Source of the DNA: Humidesulfovibrio sp.
Lineage (GTDB): Bacteria; Desulfobacterota; Desulfovibrionia; Desulfovibrionales; Desulfovibrionaceae
Reading direction: 5' to 3'
Assembly (NCBI RefSeq): GCF_030689645.1
Contig: NZ_JAUYFU010000048.1
Coordinates: forward strand, 186,001-250,000
Length of the DNA stretch: 64,000 bases
The notes under the pieces were generated by a model that worked only from the letters and a program-made list of their open reading frames with translations, searched no databases and was not told where the DNA came from. Made by a program: the position numbers and the translations under genes. Positions 1 to 10,066 of the stretch are shown in pieces (within the stretch, counting starts at the first letter, position 1; the number at the start of each line of letters is the position of its first letter).

Positions 1-330
1 GGCCACAGTTACGCGGCCACGCTCCTCGTCCAAAGCGCGGCGCAAGGCCGCGACATCGGCTTCAAGCATTTGGATGCGCTCCGCTTGCGCCGCCTGCGCA
101 AGACGCGCTTCCTCCCGCAACAGGGCCAGCTCACGTTGAAGGCGGCCCTGGGCCTCAAGGCTTTCGGAAACCTTCAAAAGCGCGCCATTCATGCACTGAA
201 GGACGCCTTCAGCCAGAGCCGTAGACTCGCCAACCTCAATCCCGCCAGCCTGCTCAAACCGGCCCAACTGAGCAAAGCCAGCGGCGAGGTCGCGCTCAAG
301 GTGGTCAAGGGACCAGTCAGCCTTGCCCAT
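1..330 (-). CDS. Coiled-coil hypothetical protein, N-terminal part (runs off the left edge)
   Basis: An open minus-strand frame starts at ATG 328-330 and continues to base 1 without a stop, so at least 110 residues are visible and the C-terminus lies outside the window. A GAGGGAG ribosome-binding site sits 7 bases before the ATG, and an in-frame stop at 346-348 rules out a longer start. The protein begins MGKADWSLDHLERDL. It becomes very rich in Ala, Glu, Leu, Arg and Gln from about residue 45 (ELALLREEARLAQAAQ and on), as expected of a long alpha-helical coiled coil. No enzymatic motif is visible. The family is not recognised and no function is proposed. Confidence is high for coding and low for role. 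Confidence 0.7.
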   Translation of the reverse strand, partial: MGKADWSLDHLERDLAAGFAQLGRFEQAGGIEVGESTALAEGVLQCMNGALLKVSESLEAQGRLQRELALLREEARLAQAAQAERIQMLEADVAALRRALDEERGRVTVA

Positions 331-495
331 GCCAGCTCCCTCGGCCTAGACTGGGCGCAAAAGCCGCACACCTAAGCCTGCCTGCAAGAATTAATCGTGC
401 ATACCGCATGCGACAGGTGATGTCTAGAGTTTTTATAAATTCTGGAGCTGTGTCTCAGCCAGATAGATCGGCAAAGGGGCAGGGAGGACTTGGCG

Positions 496-1596
496 CTACT
501 CTTCTTGGTAACTTCGCTGAATCTCCAACACGAGGTCATAGTTGGCGATAAACACGTCATAAAGATCCGGATCGAAATGCTGGCCGCGGCCTGCGGCCAT
601 TATTTCAAGTGACCGCTCGTTGCTCAGGGCCTGCTTGTAAGGACGCCGTGTGGTCAACGCGTCGAACACATCAGCCAGGGCGCAGATGCGGCCCGAGAGG
701 GGAATCTCATGTCCGGAAAGCCCGTTAGGGTACCCGGTCCCGTCCCATTTTTCGTGGTGCGAAAGGGCAATCTCAGCTCCGGCGTCGAGATACTTTGAAG
801 ACCCTCCACGCAAAATAGAGGCGCCGATCAAGGTGTGCCGCCGCATGACCAACCATTCGTCCTCGGTAAGCTTGCCGGGTTTGAGCAGGATGGCGTCGGG
901 AATGCCCATTTTGCCGATGTCGTGCATTGGACTGCTGTTCAAAATGAGGTCAACCTGCTCCTCGTCAAGCCCGTGGCCTTTGGCGATGACGGCGCAATAC
1001 CGACTCATGCGCATGATGTGGCTGGCCGTGTCCTCGTCCTTGTATTCCGCTGCAGCCGACAGTTTATGGATGGTTTCCATATGGGCCTGGACTGTGGCCT
1101 GCCGAGCGCGCTCAAGGTCCGCCAGGGCCGAACGCAAGGCGCTGGTCTTTTCGGTGACCATCTGCTCAAGGTGAAGTTGATACTCTTTCACCTCGGAGTG
1201 GTATTTCTTCATGCGTAAAAGCGAAGCCATGCGAACACCTAGCTCGGTGGCGTCGATGGGCTTGGCGACAAAGTCATTGGCTCCTGCCTGGACAGCCTTT
1301 AGCCGGTCTTCTTTGGCGGAGAGGGCTGTCACCATGACGATGGGCAAGTCCGCGAACTCCGGCACTTCGCGTATGGCTCGCGCCACTGCAAAACCGTCCA
1401 TGCCGGGCATCATTATGTCGAGGAGAACAAGATCAATGCTCTTGTCAAGCAGTTGCAGGGCGGTCGGACCAGACTCCGCAGAAACGCAATCAAGCCCGTG
1501 GGCCTTGAGCAGACCCTCTAGGACCTTGCGATTAATCAATTCATCATCAACAACCAAAATACGATCGCGTCTCGCCTCGACAGTAAGTGATGTCAT
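496..1596 (-). CDS. Response regulator with HD-GYP domain (putative cyclic-di-GMP phosphodiesterase)
   Basis: This 366-residue cytoplasmic protein joins an N-terminal receiver domain (about residues 10-130, phospho-acceptor Asp60 in LLDIMMPGMDG, Lys112) through a short coiled coil (about 135-180) to a C-terminal HD-GYP domain. The HD-GYP hallmarks are complete: MHDIGKMG (His225-Asp226), His254, and HHEKWDGTGYP at 280-290. HD-GYP proteins hydrolyse cyclic-di-GMP to pGpG or GMP, so a phosphorylation-controlled phosphodiesterase is inferred. A start 11 codons upstream (base 1629) is possible. The ATG at 1594-1596 is preferred because GGGGTG lies just before it, while the upstream ATG has no ribosome-binding site. 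The gene faces away from the hemerythrin fusion at 1874 across about 277 bases. No sensor kinase is adjacent. Confidence 0.93.
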   Translation of the reverse strand: MTSLTVEARRDRILVVDDELINRKVLEGLLKAHGLDCVSAESGPTALQLLDKSIDLVLLDIMMPGMDGFAVARAIREVPEFADLPIVMVTALSAKEDRLKAVQAGANDFVAKPIDATELGVRMASLLRMKKYHSEVKEYQLHLEQMVTEKTSALRSALADLERARQATVQAHMETIHKLSAAAEYKDEDTASHIMRMSRYCAVIAKGHGLDEEQVDLILNSSPMHDIGKMGIPDAILLKPGKLTEDEWLVMRRHTLIGASILRGGSSKYLDAGAEIALSHHEKWDGTGYPNGLSGHEIPLSGRICALADVFDALTTRRPYKQALSNERSLEIMAAGRGQHFDPDLYDVFIANYDLVLEIQRSYQEE

Positions 1597-1742
1597 TTTC
1601 ACCCCGGGATTAGTTCTGCTCGTGGGCATCTTTAATTGTTATGATAAATAATCAATTTTTGCACCCGGAATCAACCCCCTACGTACGACACAGGAAAAAC
1701 TCCTGCAAATCCGCTGGACGAATAGAGTATCAGCATAGTATA

Positions 1743-1755
1743 TCGTTTGAAACGA
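1743..1755. promoter_or_regulatory. Perfect 6+1+6 inverted repeat between divergent genes
   Basis: TCGTTTGAAACGA reads as TCGTTT, one base, AAACGA, a perfect dyad. It lies in the 277-base gap between the HD-GYP gene and the divergent hemerythrin fusion, 118 bases before the latter's ATG. Such a dyad could be an operator for either gene. This is inference from shape and position only, and no known regulator motif is claimed. Confidence 0.3.
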
Positions 1756-1873
1756 ACGGGCTTCCCCTTTGCTCATGAATACTAAATCCAGGGCCGCACC
1801 TTTCTGCCCACCAAAATCCTAATATGGGCTTCCTTCCCCTGCCCAAGAAAACGCTCACAAACCTGGTGGAAGA

Positions 1874-4492
1874 ATGTTAGAAATTACCAAGATCGAAGTC
1901 GCGGAAGGCATTTTTTACATCACAATTCCCGACGCAGATGTGAACATTCTTTGCGGTTGCCCAGCGGACAGCGTCAAGCACTTAATGAAGCGCGGCCTCA
2001 TCCAGACCAAGGAAGTCAGCGGGATCAGCTTCGAAACTGGGCCAAACGCCATCCTGCTCTCGGACGTGCTTATCCAAAACGGCCGTTTCACCAACCTTTC
2101 CGAATTCCCCATCCTCCAGATGTTTTATCGCCAAGGACGCATCATTCCTGGGCACCCCAACAACACTGGGACAAAGCCCTTGCTTATCGGCTCGCGCAGG
2201 CAAGTCGAGGCCCAGATGGAGTATATCTACCGGGGCAACTACGGTCTTGTGAGCCAGGAAGAGATAATGCAGACCGGGATACCGGCCGACATGGCGAAAG
2301 CCATGATGCGCCTTAAGCTCAAATTCGCCTTTGGCAAAATTCGTCGCATGGATGAATATCTCGACCTCGTGGTGTTGGAGAATGAGCCGCAGGAAATCCG
2401 CAACCGGGTTTTTGTGAAACGCTTGAAGCCAAACATTTTCGAGATTTCCTACGGCAACGAATCCGTCCGGGTCGACTTGAACTCACCAGCGCCGCACTCG
2501 CACCCCCTGCCGTCCTATGTGCTCGGCTTTCATCAGATCAAGCGTGACTACTTTGCCGTGCTGCACTCCGGCGAGGGCGACGGTTGGGATATAAACCGTC
2601 CGGCCATGGCCAGCATTCTTATGTTTCAGGGCAAGGTGTACCTCATCGACGCCGGACCAAACATCATGCACACGCTGAATGCCCTTGGCCTCAGCGTTAA
2701 CGAGATCGCAGGCATTTTTCACACGCACGCCCACGACGACCACTTCTGCGGCCTGCCGGACATTATGCGCGCCGACCACCGCATCCCATACTACGCCACC
2801 CCCTTGGTGCGGGCCTCGGTGATGAAGAAGCTCGCGGCCCTGTCCATGATTGATGAGGACGAATTCCAGCACTATTTCGAATTCCACGACCTCATCATGG
2901 GGGAATGGAATGATGTGGACACTCTGGAAGTCATGCCCGTGTTCTCACCGCACCCTGTTGAGACCACTGTGATGATGTTCCGCACCCTTGACCGCTCCGG
3001 GTACCGCACCTACGCCCACTTTGCAGACATCGCGAGCCTTAAGCTCCTGCGCGGTATGATCACCGAGGATGCGGATGAGCCAGGCATCTCCCAAGAATTG
3101 TATGACTGCGTTGCGCAGAGTTACCTGACCCCAGTGAATCTGAAGAAGCTCGACATCGGTGGAGGCATGATTCACGGCGATGCCGAAGACTTTGCTGAGG
3201 ACAAGAGCGATAAGATCGTGCTGGCGCATACTGCCCTGCCGCTTACAAACCGCCAGAAGGAGATAGGTTCTGGCGCCCCCTTCGGCACGGTGGACGTGCT
3301 GATCCCCTCCCACCAGGACTACGTGCGTTCCTACGCGTTCCACTTTCTGTCCAGCTATTTTCCCAACGTGCCCCGTTCACGGCTGCGCGTGCTGCTGAAC
3401 AATCCCGTGGTCAAGTTCAACCCAGAGTCCATCATCCTCAAGGCAGGGCGACGGGCTGACTGCGTTTACCTCCTGCTCACGGGCCAGGTTGAAATGATTC
3501 AGACCAAAAACCGCGTATTCGGCACGTTATCTTCCGGGGCCATGCTGGGAGAAGTGACCGCTCTCACGGGGAAGCCCAGCGCAGAAACACACCGCGCGGC
3601 GAACTTCGTCCAGGCCCTGCGAATTCCAATGGACCTGTACACCGTGTTCGTAAAGAACAATGGTTTTTTTGAGCGTATGATCCGCCAAATGGACGTGCGC
3701 AGTTTCCTGTACACTAACCGCCTTTTTGGCGACGCCATGTCCTGCACGCGCCAGAACGCCATCGCTGCCGCAGTTTCGGTAAAACACTACCCGAAAGGCA
3801 CCACCATCGAGCGCAGCATCTCTCCCAGACTGGGCCTCGTAAAGTCAGGCAGCGTGGACTTGCTCATCGGGGACCGCACAGTGGAACGCCTGAAAACAGG
3901 TGACTTTTTCTGCGAAAGCACAGTGCTCTTCGACATACCTTGCCTGTTCCGGGCCGCAACAACCCAAGACACCGAGCTTTACGACATCCCGGCGCAGGTG
4001 TTGTCTGAAGTGCCCATCATCCGCTGGAAGCTGCTTGAAGCGTATGAAACCCGCCTGGACAAGGCGATATCATTCGACAATATGTCCAATCCTCTTGCCT
4101 GGCAGGAAGAATACAGTACAGGCATCAGCGTAATGGACACGGATCACCAAGACCTTTTTCGCACAGCCCAAACCCTCTACCATGCACTGTTTGCGAAGAA
4201 CACCATTGATGATAAAGCCGCATTGTTCAAACCACTGCTTCAGGTCACGAACAGACACTTCACGACGGAAGAAGAACTCATGCGCAAACACGCCTTCCCA
4301 GCCTTGGAGGCGCACAAGAAACACCACAGCCAGATCCTTAAAACAATCACTGATTATGCCGAGGGATTCGCAGAAGGCCGACATGCCACAAAGAAAGAAG
4401 TCACCATCTTCATTAAAAACTTTGTCATGACCCACATCCTGACAGAGGACCGCAAGCTTGGAACATATTTGACCGAAACAGGCATTTCCTAA
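1874..4492 (+). CDS. Metallo-beta-lactamase fold, two cyclic-nucleotide-binding-like domains and a hemerythrin domain in one protein
   Basis: This 872-residue soluble protein has no signal peptide or membrane segment. Residues 1-210 are not recognised. A metallo-beta-lactamase fold spans about 215-485, with THAHDDH at 284-290 (His285, His287, Asp289, His290) and later ligand candidates His360, Asp385 and His480. A cyclic-nucleotide-binding-like domain follows (about 500-610, GAMLGEVTALTG), then a second, more degenerate one (about 630-735). The C-terminal 130 residues are a bacteriohemerythrin domain with all di-iron ligands in place: His758, His795, Glu799, His814, His818, His854, Asp859. 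Hemerythrin domains bind O2 or NO, so an oxygen- or redox-sensing hydrolase is inferred. GGTGGAAG precedes the ATG. The divergent neighbour is an HD-GYP regulator. The substrate of the hydrolase domain cannot be told from sequence. Confidence 0.9.
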   Translation: MLEITKIEVAEGIFYITIPDADVNILCGCPADSVKHLMKRGLIQTKEVSGISFETGPNAILLSDVLIQNGRFTNLSEFPILQMFYRQGRIIPGHPNNTGTKPLLIGSRRQVEAQMEYIYRGNYGLVSQEEIMQTGIPADMAKAMMRLKLKFAFGKIRRMDEYLDLVVLENEPQEIRNRVFVKRLKPNIFEISYGNESVRVDLNSPAPHSHPLPSYVLGFHQIKRDYFAVLHSGEGDGWDINRPAMASILMFQGKVYLIDAGPNIMHTLNALGLSVNEIAGIFHTHAHDDHFCGLPDIMRADHRIPYYATPLVRASVMKKLAALSMIDEDEFQHYFEFHDLIMGEWNDVDTLEVMPVFSPHPVETTVMMFRTLDRSGYRTYAHFADIASLKLLRGMITEDADEPGISQELYDCVAQSYLTPVNLKKLDIGGGMIHGDAEDFAEDKSDKIVLAHTALPLTNRQKEIGSGAPFGTVDVLIPSHQDYVRSYAFHFLSSYFPNVPRSRLRVLLNNPVVKFNPESIILKAGRRADCVYLLLTGQVEMIQTKNRVFGTLSSGAMLGEVTALTGKPSAETHRAANFVQALRIPMDLYTVFVKNNGFFERMIRQMDVRSFLYTNRLFGDAMSCTRQNAIAAAVSVKHYPKGTTIERSISPRLGLVKSGSVDLLIGDRTVERLKTGDFFCESTVLFDIPCLFRAATTQDTELYDIPAQVLSEVPIIRWKLLEAYETRLDKAISFDNMSNPLAWQEEYSTGISVMDTDHQDLFRTAQTLYHALFAKNTIDDKAALFKPLLQVTNRHFTTEEELMRKHAFPALEAHKKHHSQILKTITDYAEGFAEGRHATKKEVTIFIKNFVMTHILTEDRKLGTYLTETGIS

Positions 4493-4870
4493 ACTGATCA
4501 AAAGCCAACAAGTCAAGCTGCCAGCCCTCGCCCTCTCCCTGCGTACAATTTTGTCATTCAAGCCTTCTGCGAATCACTGGCTTTTACAAAATAGTAACAC
4601 CACAGCTTTCAACCTGCCCCAGAAACATGCCAACATGTTGACATAAAACAACTATCCACTTTGGCCCAATTCTTGATACTATGCGATCCAATCAGCGCAC
4701 GCTGAAGGCCGATGGGGAGCCGGGCTCCCTCACAAGGCTTGCCACCACTTGATTGGCCTAGGCAGTTGGCATACGGTGGTCCGAGGTATGGCCCTTTCCT
4801 GAAATGATGGCCGCACTTCTTACATATTTGCCAAAAACCAAACGCCACTAAATCACAGGAGTCAGCCACC
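4493..4870. other. 378-base non-coding gap upstream of glutamine synthetase
   Basis: No convincing gene lies here. It contains a palindrome at 4628-4643, a short GC-rich inverted repeat at 4715-4729 (gggag/ctccc with a 5-base loop), and the ribosome-binding site for the downstream gene (caggag, 4857-4862). The gap is long for this window and probably carries the promoter and control region of the ammonia-assimilation gene. No standard -35/-10 pair or convincing sigma-54 box was found. Confidence 0.5.
4628..4643. promoter_or_regulatory. Palindrome TGcCAACATGTTGaCA (candidate operator)
   Basis: A perfect 10-base palindrome CAACATGTTG (4631-4640) extends, with one mismatched pair, to TGN-CAACATGTTG-NCA. 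It lies about 230 bases before the glutamine synthetase start, in its only upstream gap. Dyads of this size are typical protein-binding sites, but the binding protein cannot be named from sequence. Confidence 0.35.
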
Positions 4871-7051
4871 ATGAGCGGAATCCAGGCACGTCTCAACGCC
4901 ATTTCGGCAGTAATAAACTACAAACCGTCCCATGCTCCCCTGAACTTCCACGACACCAAACCCACAGACATTTTCGGCTGCAACGTCTTCAGCGAAAAGG
5001 TCATGAAGGACCGTCTGCCCAAGCCCGTATACAAGTCGGTCATCAAGACCATTGAGCTTGGCGAGAAGTTGGACGCAAGCATTGCCGATGTGGTTGCCAA
5101 TACAATGAAGGACTGGGCCATCGAAAAGGGCGCCACCCACTTCACACACGTGTTTTTTCCGCTCACCGGCATGACTGCCGAAAAACACGACGCATTCCTG
5201 GTGCCAGACGGCAAAGGCGGTGCCATCGCCGAGTTCAGCGGCAAACTGCTGATCCAGGGAGAACCCGACGCCTCGAGCTTCCCCTCCGGCGGCCTGCGCT
5301 CCACCTTCGAAGCCCGCGGCTACACCGCCTGGGACGTCACCAGCCCGGCATATATTTTAGAAAATCCGAACGGGACTTTCCTGTGCATTCCCACCGCCTT
5401 CGTGTCCTGGTCTGGCGAGGCCCTGGACAAGAAGACTCCGCTCCTGCGCTCCAACCAGGCCCTTGCCAAGCAGGCCAAGCGCGTGCTCGATCTGTTTGGC
5501 GTAGACACCAAGCTTCCCGTGACCGCTTACGCTGGCCCCGAGCAGGAGTACTTCCTCATCGACCGCAACTTCGTGTTTTCGCGCCCAGACCTGCTTATCG
5601 CTGGTCGCAGCCTCTTCGGCGCCAAGCCCCCCAAGGGCCAGGAGTTCGAGGACCAATACTTCGGCGTGGTGCCCCGCCGCGTGCTCTCCTTCATGATGGA
5701 GGTTGAGCGCGAACTGTTCAAGCTGGGCGTTCCCGTGAAGACCCGCCACAATGAGGTTGCCCCCAGCCAGTTTGAAATCGCCCCCATATATGAAGCTGGC
5801 AACCTTGCAACCGACCACAACCAGATGATCATGACCACCCTGCGCAGCGTGGCCAAGCGCTATGGCATGGTGTGTCTGCTGCACGAAAAGCCCTTTGCCG
5901 GCATTAACGGTTCTGGCAAGCACCTCAACTACTCTGTTGGCAACGCCGAACTTGGCAGCTTGTTTGATCCGGGTGACACCCCGCACGACAACGCAATGTT
6001 TCTGGTGTTTTGCGCCGCTGCCATCCGCGGACTTCACAAATATGGCGCGATTCTGCGCGCCACAGTCGCCACCGCCTCCAACGACCACCGTCTGGGCGCC
6101 AATGAGGCCCCTCCAGCCATCATGTCCATGTACCTTGGCGAACAGCTGGCCGATGTGTTCGACCAGATCAAGAAGGGCAAGCTCAAGAACTCCAAGAGCA
6201 AGGGAGTCATGAGCATCGGCGTTGACACATTGCCTCCGCTGCCCATGGATCCGGGCGACCGTAACCGCACCAGCCCCTTTGCCTTCACCGGAAATCGCTT
6301 CGAGTTTCGCGCGGTCGGTTCCTCACAGTCCATCGCTGGCTCACAGGTGGCCATCAACGCCATAATGTCAGAATCCCTGGACTACATCGCCACCGAGCTG
6401 GAGAAAGCCACCAAGGGCGACCCCGGCAAGCTCAACGCCGCTGTCCAGACCCTGCTCCAAAAGATCGTGAAAGAGCACGACGCGGTGGTGTTCAACGGCG
6501 ACGGCTACTCCGAAGCCTGGCACAAGGAAGCTGCAAGGCGCGGTCTCCCCAACCTGAAGACAACCCCCGAGGCCCTGCCTGTGCTGGGTTCCAAGGAATG
6601 CATTGAGCTGTTCACCAAGTACGGAATCCTTACGGAGCCCGAACTGAAAAGCCGCGTCGAGATCTACCTGGAGCAGTACTCCAAGACCGTCAAGACTGAG
6701 GCTAACCTCGTGGTACGCATGGCCACCACCATCATCTTCCCCGCCGCCATGCGCTACCAGAGCGAACTGGCTTCCGCCTGCGCCAACCTCAAAGCCATCG
6801 GCCACGATTACAAGATGGGGACCCTGGACGACGTCACCGCCAAACTGCGCGGCATGCAGGAAGCCGTCGCCAAGCTTGAAGCACTCATGGAACACGAGGC
6901 CAAAGACGCCCATGCCGAGGCCAAGCATCTTTGTGACATGGTCCTGCCTGCCATGGGCGAGGTCCGCGTTTACGCCGATGCTCTGGAGTCCGTTGTGGCC
7001 GATGACCTGTGGGCCCTGCCGAGCTACCAGGAAATGTTGTTCATCCGCTAG
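4871..7051 (+). CDS. glnN: Type III glutamine synthetase
   Basis: This 726-residue protein has the size and signature blocks of the GSIII class, for example [16 protein letters not shown] near residue 97, [28 protein letters not shown] and GSGKHLNYS. It catalyses ATP-dependent formation of glutamine from glutamate and ammonia in the cytoplasm. GSIII is known from Bacteroides, cyanobacteria and anaerobic deltaproteobacteria, and is longer than GlnA (about 470 residues). The start is set by caggag upstream of the ATG. The gene appears monocistronic, with a 378-base gap before it and a strong terminator after it. No PII gene or NtrC-type regulator is adjacent. Confidence 0.97.
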   Translation: MSGIQARLNAISAVINYKPSHAPLNFHDTKPTDIFGCNVFSEKVMKDRLPKPVYKSVIKTIELGEKLDASIADVVANTMKDWAIEKGATHFTHVFFPLTGMTAEKHDAFLVPDGKGGAIAEFSGKLLIQGEPDASSFPSGGLRSTFEARGYTAWDVTSPAYILENPNGTFLCIPTAFVSWSGEALDKKTPLLRSNQALAKQAKRVLDLFGVDTKLPVTAYAGPEQEYFLIDRNFVFSRPDLLIAGRSLFGAKPPKGQEFEDQYFGVVPRRVLSFMMEVERELFKLGVPVKTRHNEVAPSQFEIAPIYEAGNLATDHNQMIMTTLRSVAKRYGMVCLLHEKPFAGINGSGKHLNYSVGNAELGSLFDPGDTPHDNAMFLVFCAAAIRGLHKYGAILRATVATASNDHRLGANEAPPAIMSMYLGEQLADVFDQIKKGKLKNSKSKGVMSIGVDTLPPLPMDPGDRNRTSPFAFTGNRFEFRAVGSSQSIAGSQVAINAIMSESLDYIATELEKATKGDPGKLNAAVQTLLQKIVKEHDAVVFNGDGYSEAWHKEAARRGLPNLKTTPEALPVLGSKECIELFTKYGILTEPELKSRVEIYLEQYSKTVKTEANLVVRMATTIIFPAAMRYQSELASACANLKAIGHDYKMGTLDDVTAKLRGMQEAVAKLEALMEHEAKDAHAEAKHLCDMVLPAMGEVRVYADALESVVADDLWALPSYQEMLFIR

Positions 7052-7076
7052 CAATTCGGACCAGCATGACAAAATC

Positions 7077-7104
7077 AAGGCCGCCCTTTGGGGCGGCCTT
7101 TTTC
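7077..7104 (+). terminator. Intrinsic terminator after glutamine synthetase
   Basis: The stem aaggccgccc / gggcggcctt with a short tttg loop is followed by T residues. It lies 25 bases after the stop at 7051 and also separates this gene from the convergent VanX-like gene. Confidence 0.9.
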
Positions 7105-7157
7105 ATGCGCTGTCAGGCTGACAGCAGCAAAACAAAAGAAATGCGTGAAAAGGAAAA

Positions 7158-7874
7158 TCAAGGAGCGTCAGGCAGGGGCAAATCCAAGGGTTCATAGCTT
7201 TGCCAGCCTGGACCATCGAAATGCCACCATTCGGTCGCCAATGGCTCGAAGCCCTGAGAGCTCATGGCTTTTTCCAGTGTCAGGCTGTTCGCTCGGGCCT
7301 CAGTGCTGGCTGCACGGCTGTCCCGATGAGCCTTTTCAGAGAAATCGTCATACCCTGTGGGCATTGCCAATTCGCTTCCATGCCTATCGACCAGAGTCAC
7401 GTCAACGGCGGCGCCCCTATTGTGACGGGAACTTTTCACGATCACGCCATCAACGCGCACGGGTTCAAGCACATAGCGCTCGTCGGGCATGATGCGCCAG
7501 AACTGCTCCTGGACCGAGAATGGGCGATAACAATCAAAGATCTTAAGCCCGAGCCCCTGACTGCGGAGTTGCTCCTGGACCTTGAGCAACCTTCTGGCGA
7601 TGTCGGCGCGAAGGTAGCAACGGGCGGAAGGATAGACCCTTTGACCAGTGAAATTGTTGCCCGTAGCGTAACGAATATCGAGGGCAAGACTGTTGTCCAC
7701 CTTTGCCGGCTCCACAAGCCCCGATTCCTTCAGGTCCAGGTCGGCGCGCTCGGCTGCAATCCCAACTGAATGGGGCGCCAAAAAAGCAAATGCAAAACAA
7801 AAGACCAGAATCTGAAAAGGCTTGGCGAGGAGGAGGACGACAGGACGCTGGCTTGTTGCGTTACGCACGCTCAT
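7158..7874 (-). CDS. VanX-like D-alanyl-D-alanine dipeptidase (peptidase M15D), exported
   Basis: This 238-residue protein starts with an N-terminal hydrophobic export signal (about residues 12-41). The mature part carries the M15D zinc site: SRHNRGAAVD at 149-158 (His151, Asp158) and EWWHFD at 215-220 (catalytic Glu215, His218), plus the conserved YRP motif at 116-118. The family hydrolyses D-Ala-D-Ala dipeptide. In Gram-negative bacteria it is usually a periplasmic enzyme for recycling wall-derived dipeptide rather than a vancomycin-resistance determinant. No VanH or VanA ligase is nearby, which argues against resistance. It follows the MucR-like gene by 18 bases in the same direction, so co-transcription is likely. 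It converges with glutamine synthetase. Confidence 0.9.
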   Translation of the reverse strand: MSVRNATSQRPVVLLLAKPFQILVFCFAFAFLAPHSVGIAAERADLDLKESGLVEPAKVDNSLALDIRYATGNNFTGQRVYPSARCYLRADIARRLLKVQEQLRSQGLGLKIFDCYRPFSVQEQFWRIMPDERYVLEPVRVDGVIVKSSRHNRGAAVDVTLVDRHGSELAMPTGYDDFSEKAHRDSRAASTEARANSLTLEKAMSSQGFEPLATEWWHFDGPGWQSYEPLDLPLPDAP

Positions 7875-7892
7875 GGTGTCCAGCCTTTTAAG

Positions 7893-8285
7893 CTATTTCT
7901 TGCCGCGTTTCTTCCAGAGCTCCATCTCCTTCATCTTCTTCCGACGCTCACGCTGCAAGGATTTGCAGACAAGCGGCATGCCCTTCTTGTAGCCAAACTT
8001 TTCGCGGTATTCGATTGGGGTAAGGCCATGAGAGGAAAGATGCTTCTTGGTGATGATCTTAAAAGCTTTGCCGCACACACAACAAGTGATGGTCTTTTCG
8101 CGGACGCACTTGGACGGATCACAAGAAGCTTCTTCGTCAACGGACGGCACAGGAGCTTCTCCGGAAATAGCCTGAATGCCGCGAACCAGCTTTTTGACCA
8201 TGGAGAGGATGTCTTCCTCAGTCATAGTCCGCACGCTGGCCTGCGCCTTGACGATTTCAAGAGCTTCCTTCAAATAGTCATCCAT
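7893..8285 (-). CDS. MucR/Ros-family zinc-finger transcriptional regulator
   Basis: This 130-residue protein has the Ros/MucR prokaryotic zinc finger: C68-x2-C71, about ten residues, then His82-x3-His86, followed by the diagnostic stretch HGLTPIEYREKFGYKKGMPLV. The C-terminus is very basic (KKRGKK). The N-terminal 50 residues are probably for oligomerisation, as in MucR. Members are DNA-binding regulators of envelope, polysaccharide and motility genes in alphaproteobacteria and are also common in Desulfovibrio. A strong AAGGGGG ribosome-binding site precedes the ATG. The gene sits 18 bases upstream of the VanX-like gene. Its targets cannot be inferred. Confidence 0.9.
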   Translation of the reverse strand: MDDYLKEALEIVKAQASVRTMTEEDILSMVKKLVRGIQAISGEAPVPSVDEEASCDPSKCVREKTITCCVCGKAFKIITKKHLSSHGLTPIEYREKFGYKKGMPLVCKSLQRERRKKMKEMELWKKRGKK

Positions 8286-8476
8286 CAGATTCCCCCTTTA
8301 CTTTGATGTATCATCCATTTACTGGCTACACCTGCAAAAAACTACTAGATTCACTGAGAGTATATCTAACACCAGCCTACCGGTGCGTCAACATGTGAAG
8401 AAGGTTTGTCATCATCCCATCCCCTATGCCCAGCAACTAGAGTGATGAAAACTTCGGCACCATCCTGTTTCAAGCA

Positions 8477-8512
8477 CAAAAAAAGACGGGACCGCCTGTT
8501 GGCGATCCCGTC
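8477..8512 (-). terminator. Intrinsic terminator of the ilvBNC row
   Basis: On the minus strand a 12-base stem (gacgggatcgcc / ggcggtcccgtc with one internal mismatch, 4-base loop) is followed by seven or more T residues. It lies 22 bases after the ilvC stop. Confidence 0.93.
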
Positions 8513-8533
8513 TGCAATGCAATTGATGAGACG

Positions 8534-9538
<1,005 letters not shown>

Positions 9539-9570
9539 TCATTCGTCGGGCACCCCCGGCGTTGTTCACT

Positions 9571-10056
9571 TTACGAATTCTGAACCGAACGCTTCATGGC
9601 CACCATGCCCGAGCGCGATATCTCTTTGACGCCAAAACGGGTCAACAGACTCAAAATGGCGGCGATCTTGTCGTAATTGCCGGTGGCTTCGATGGTAATC
9701 TCATCAATGCTCACATCAACCACCTTGCAGCGGAAGATGTCCACAGTGCGCAGGATCTCTGCACGATTGGCGTCGTTGGCATTGATCTTCATGAGCACCA
9801 TCTCGCGCAGCACGCTCTTGAGTTCCGTCAGATCCACCACTTTGATGACAGTGATGAGCTTGCGAAGCTGCTTAACGATCTGCTCGATAATCTGCTCGTC
9901 GCCCTCGGTGGTGATGGTCATGACTGAGATACCTGGGTCAAGGGTGGGACCAACGTTCAGCGACTCAATGTTGAAGCCGCGTCCGCTGAACAGCCCGGCC
10001 ACGCGCGAAAGCACGCCAGGCTCGTTCTCGACGGTTACTGATAAGGTATGACGCAT
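9571..10056 (-). CDS. ilvN: Acetolactate synthase small (regulatory) subunit
   Basis: This 161-residue protein starts MRHTLSVTVENEPGVLSRV, a typical ACT domain (about residues 1-75) that binds branched-chain amino acids for feedback control. It is followed by the C-terminal activation domain. A longer frame runs upstream to base 10152, but the ATG at 10054-10056 is chosen because AGGAGG lies 7 bases before it and the family begins here. The gene starts 10 bases after the ilvB stop, so the two subunits are translated together. Confidence 0.96.
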   Translation of the reverse strand: MRHTLSVTVENEPGVLSRVAGLFSGRGFNIESLNVGPTLDPGISVMTITTEGDEQIIEQIVKQLRKLITVIKVVDLTELKSVLREMVLMKINANDANRAEILRTVDIFRCKVVDVSIDEITIEATGNYDKIAAILSLLTRFGVKEISRSGMVAMKRSVQNS

Positions 10057-10066
10057 GGCTGGCCTC

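Noticed and set aside
70-375. Plus-strand 101-codon open frame at the left edge
   Set aside because: It is antisense to the coiled-coil gene on the minus strand (1-330), which has a proper ribosome-binding site and coiled-coil composition.
4661-4676. TGGCCC-N5-TTGAT as a sigma-54 promoter for glutamine synthetase
   Set aside because: The -12 element lacks the required GC (TTGA instead of TTGC), so the match is too weak to call.
5357-6088. 243-codon minus-strand frame inside glutamine synthetase
   Set aside because: Shadow of glnN: Gly/His/Val-rich composition, no family features, fully inside a clear gene.
7158-7874. VanX-like gene as part of a vancomycin-resistance cluster
   Set aside because: No VanH, VanA or VanRS genes are nearby; the neighbours are a MucR-like regulator and glutamine synthetase, which fits dipeptide recycling.
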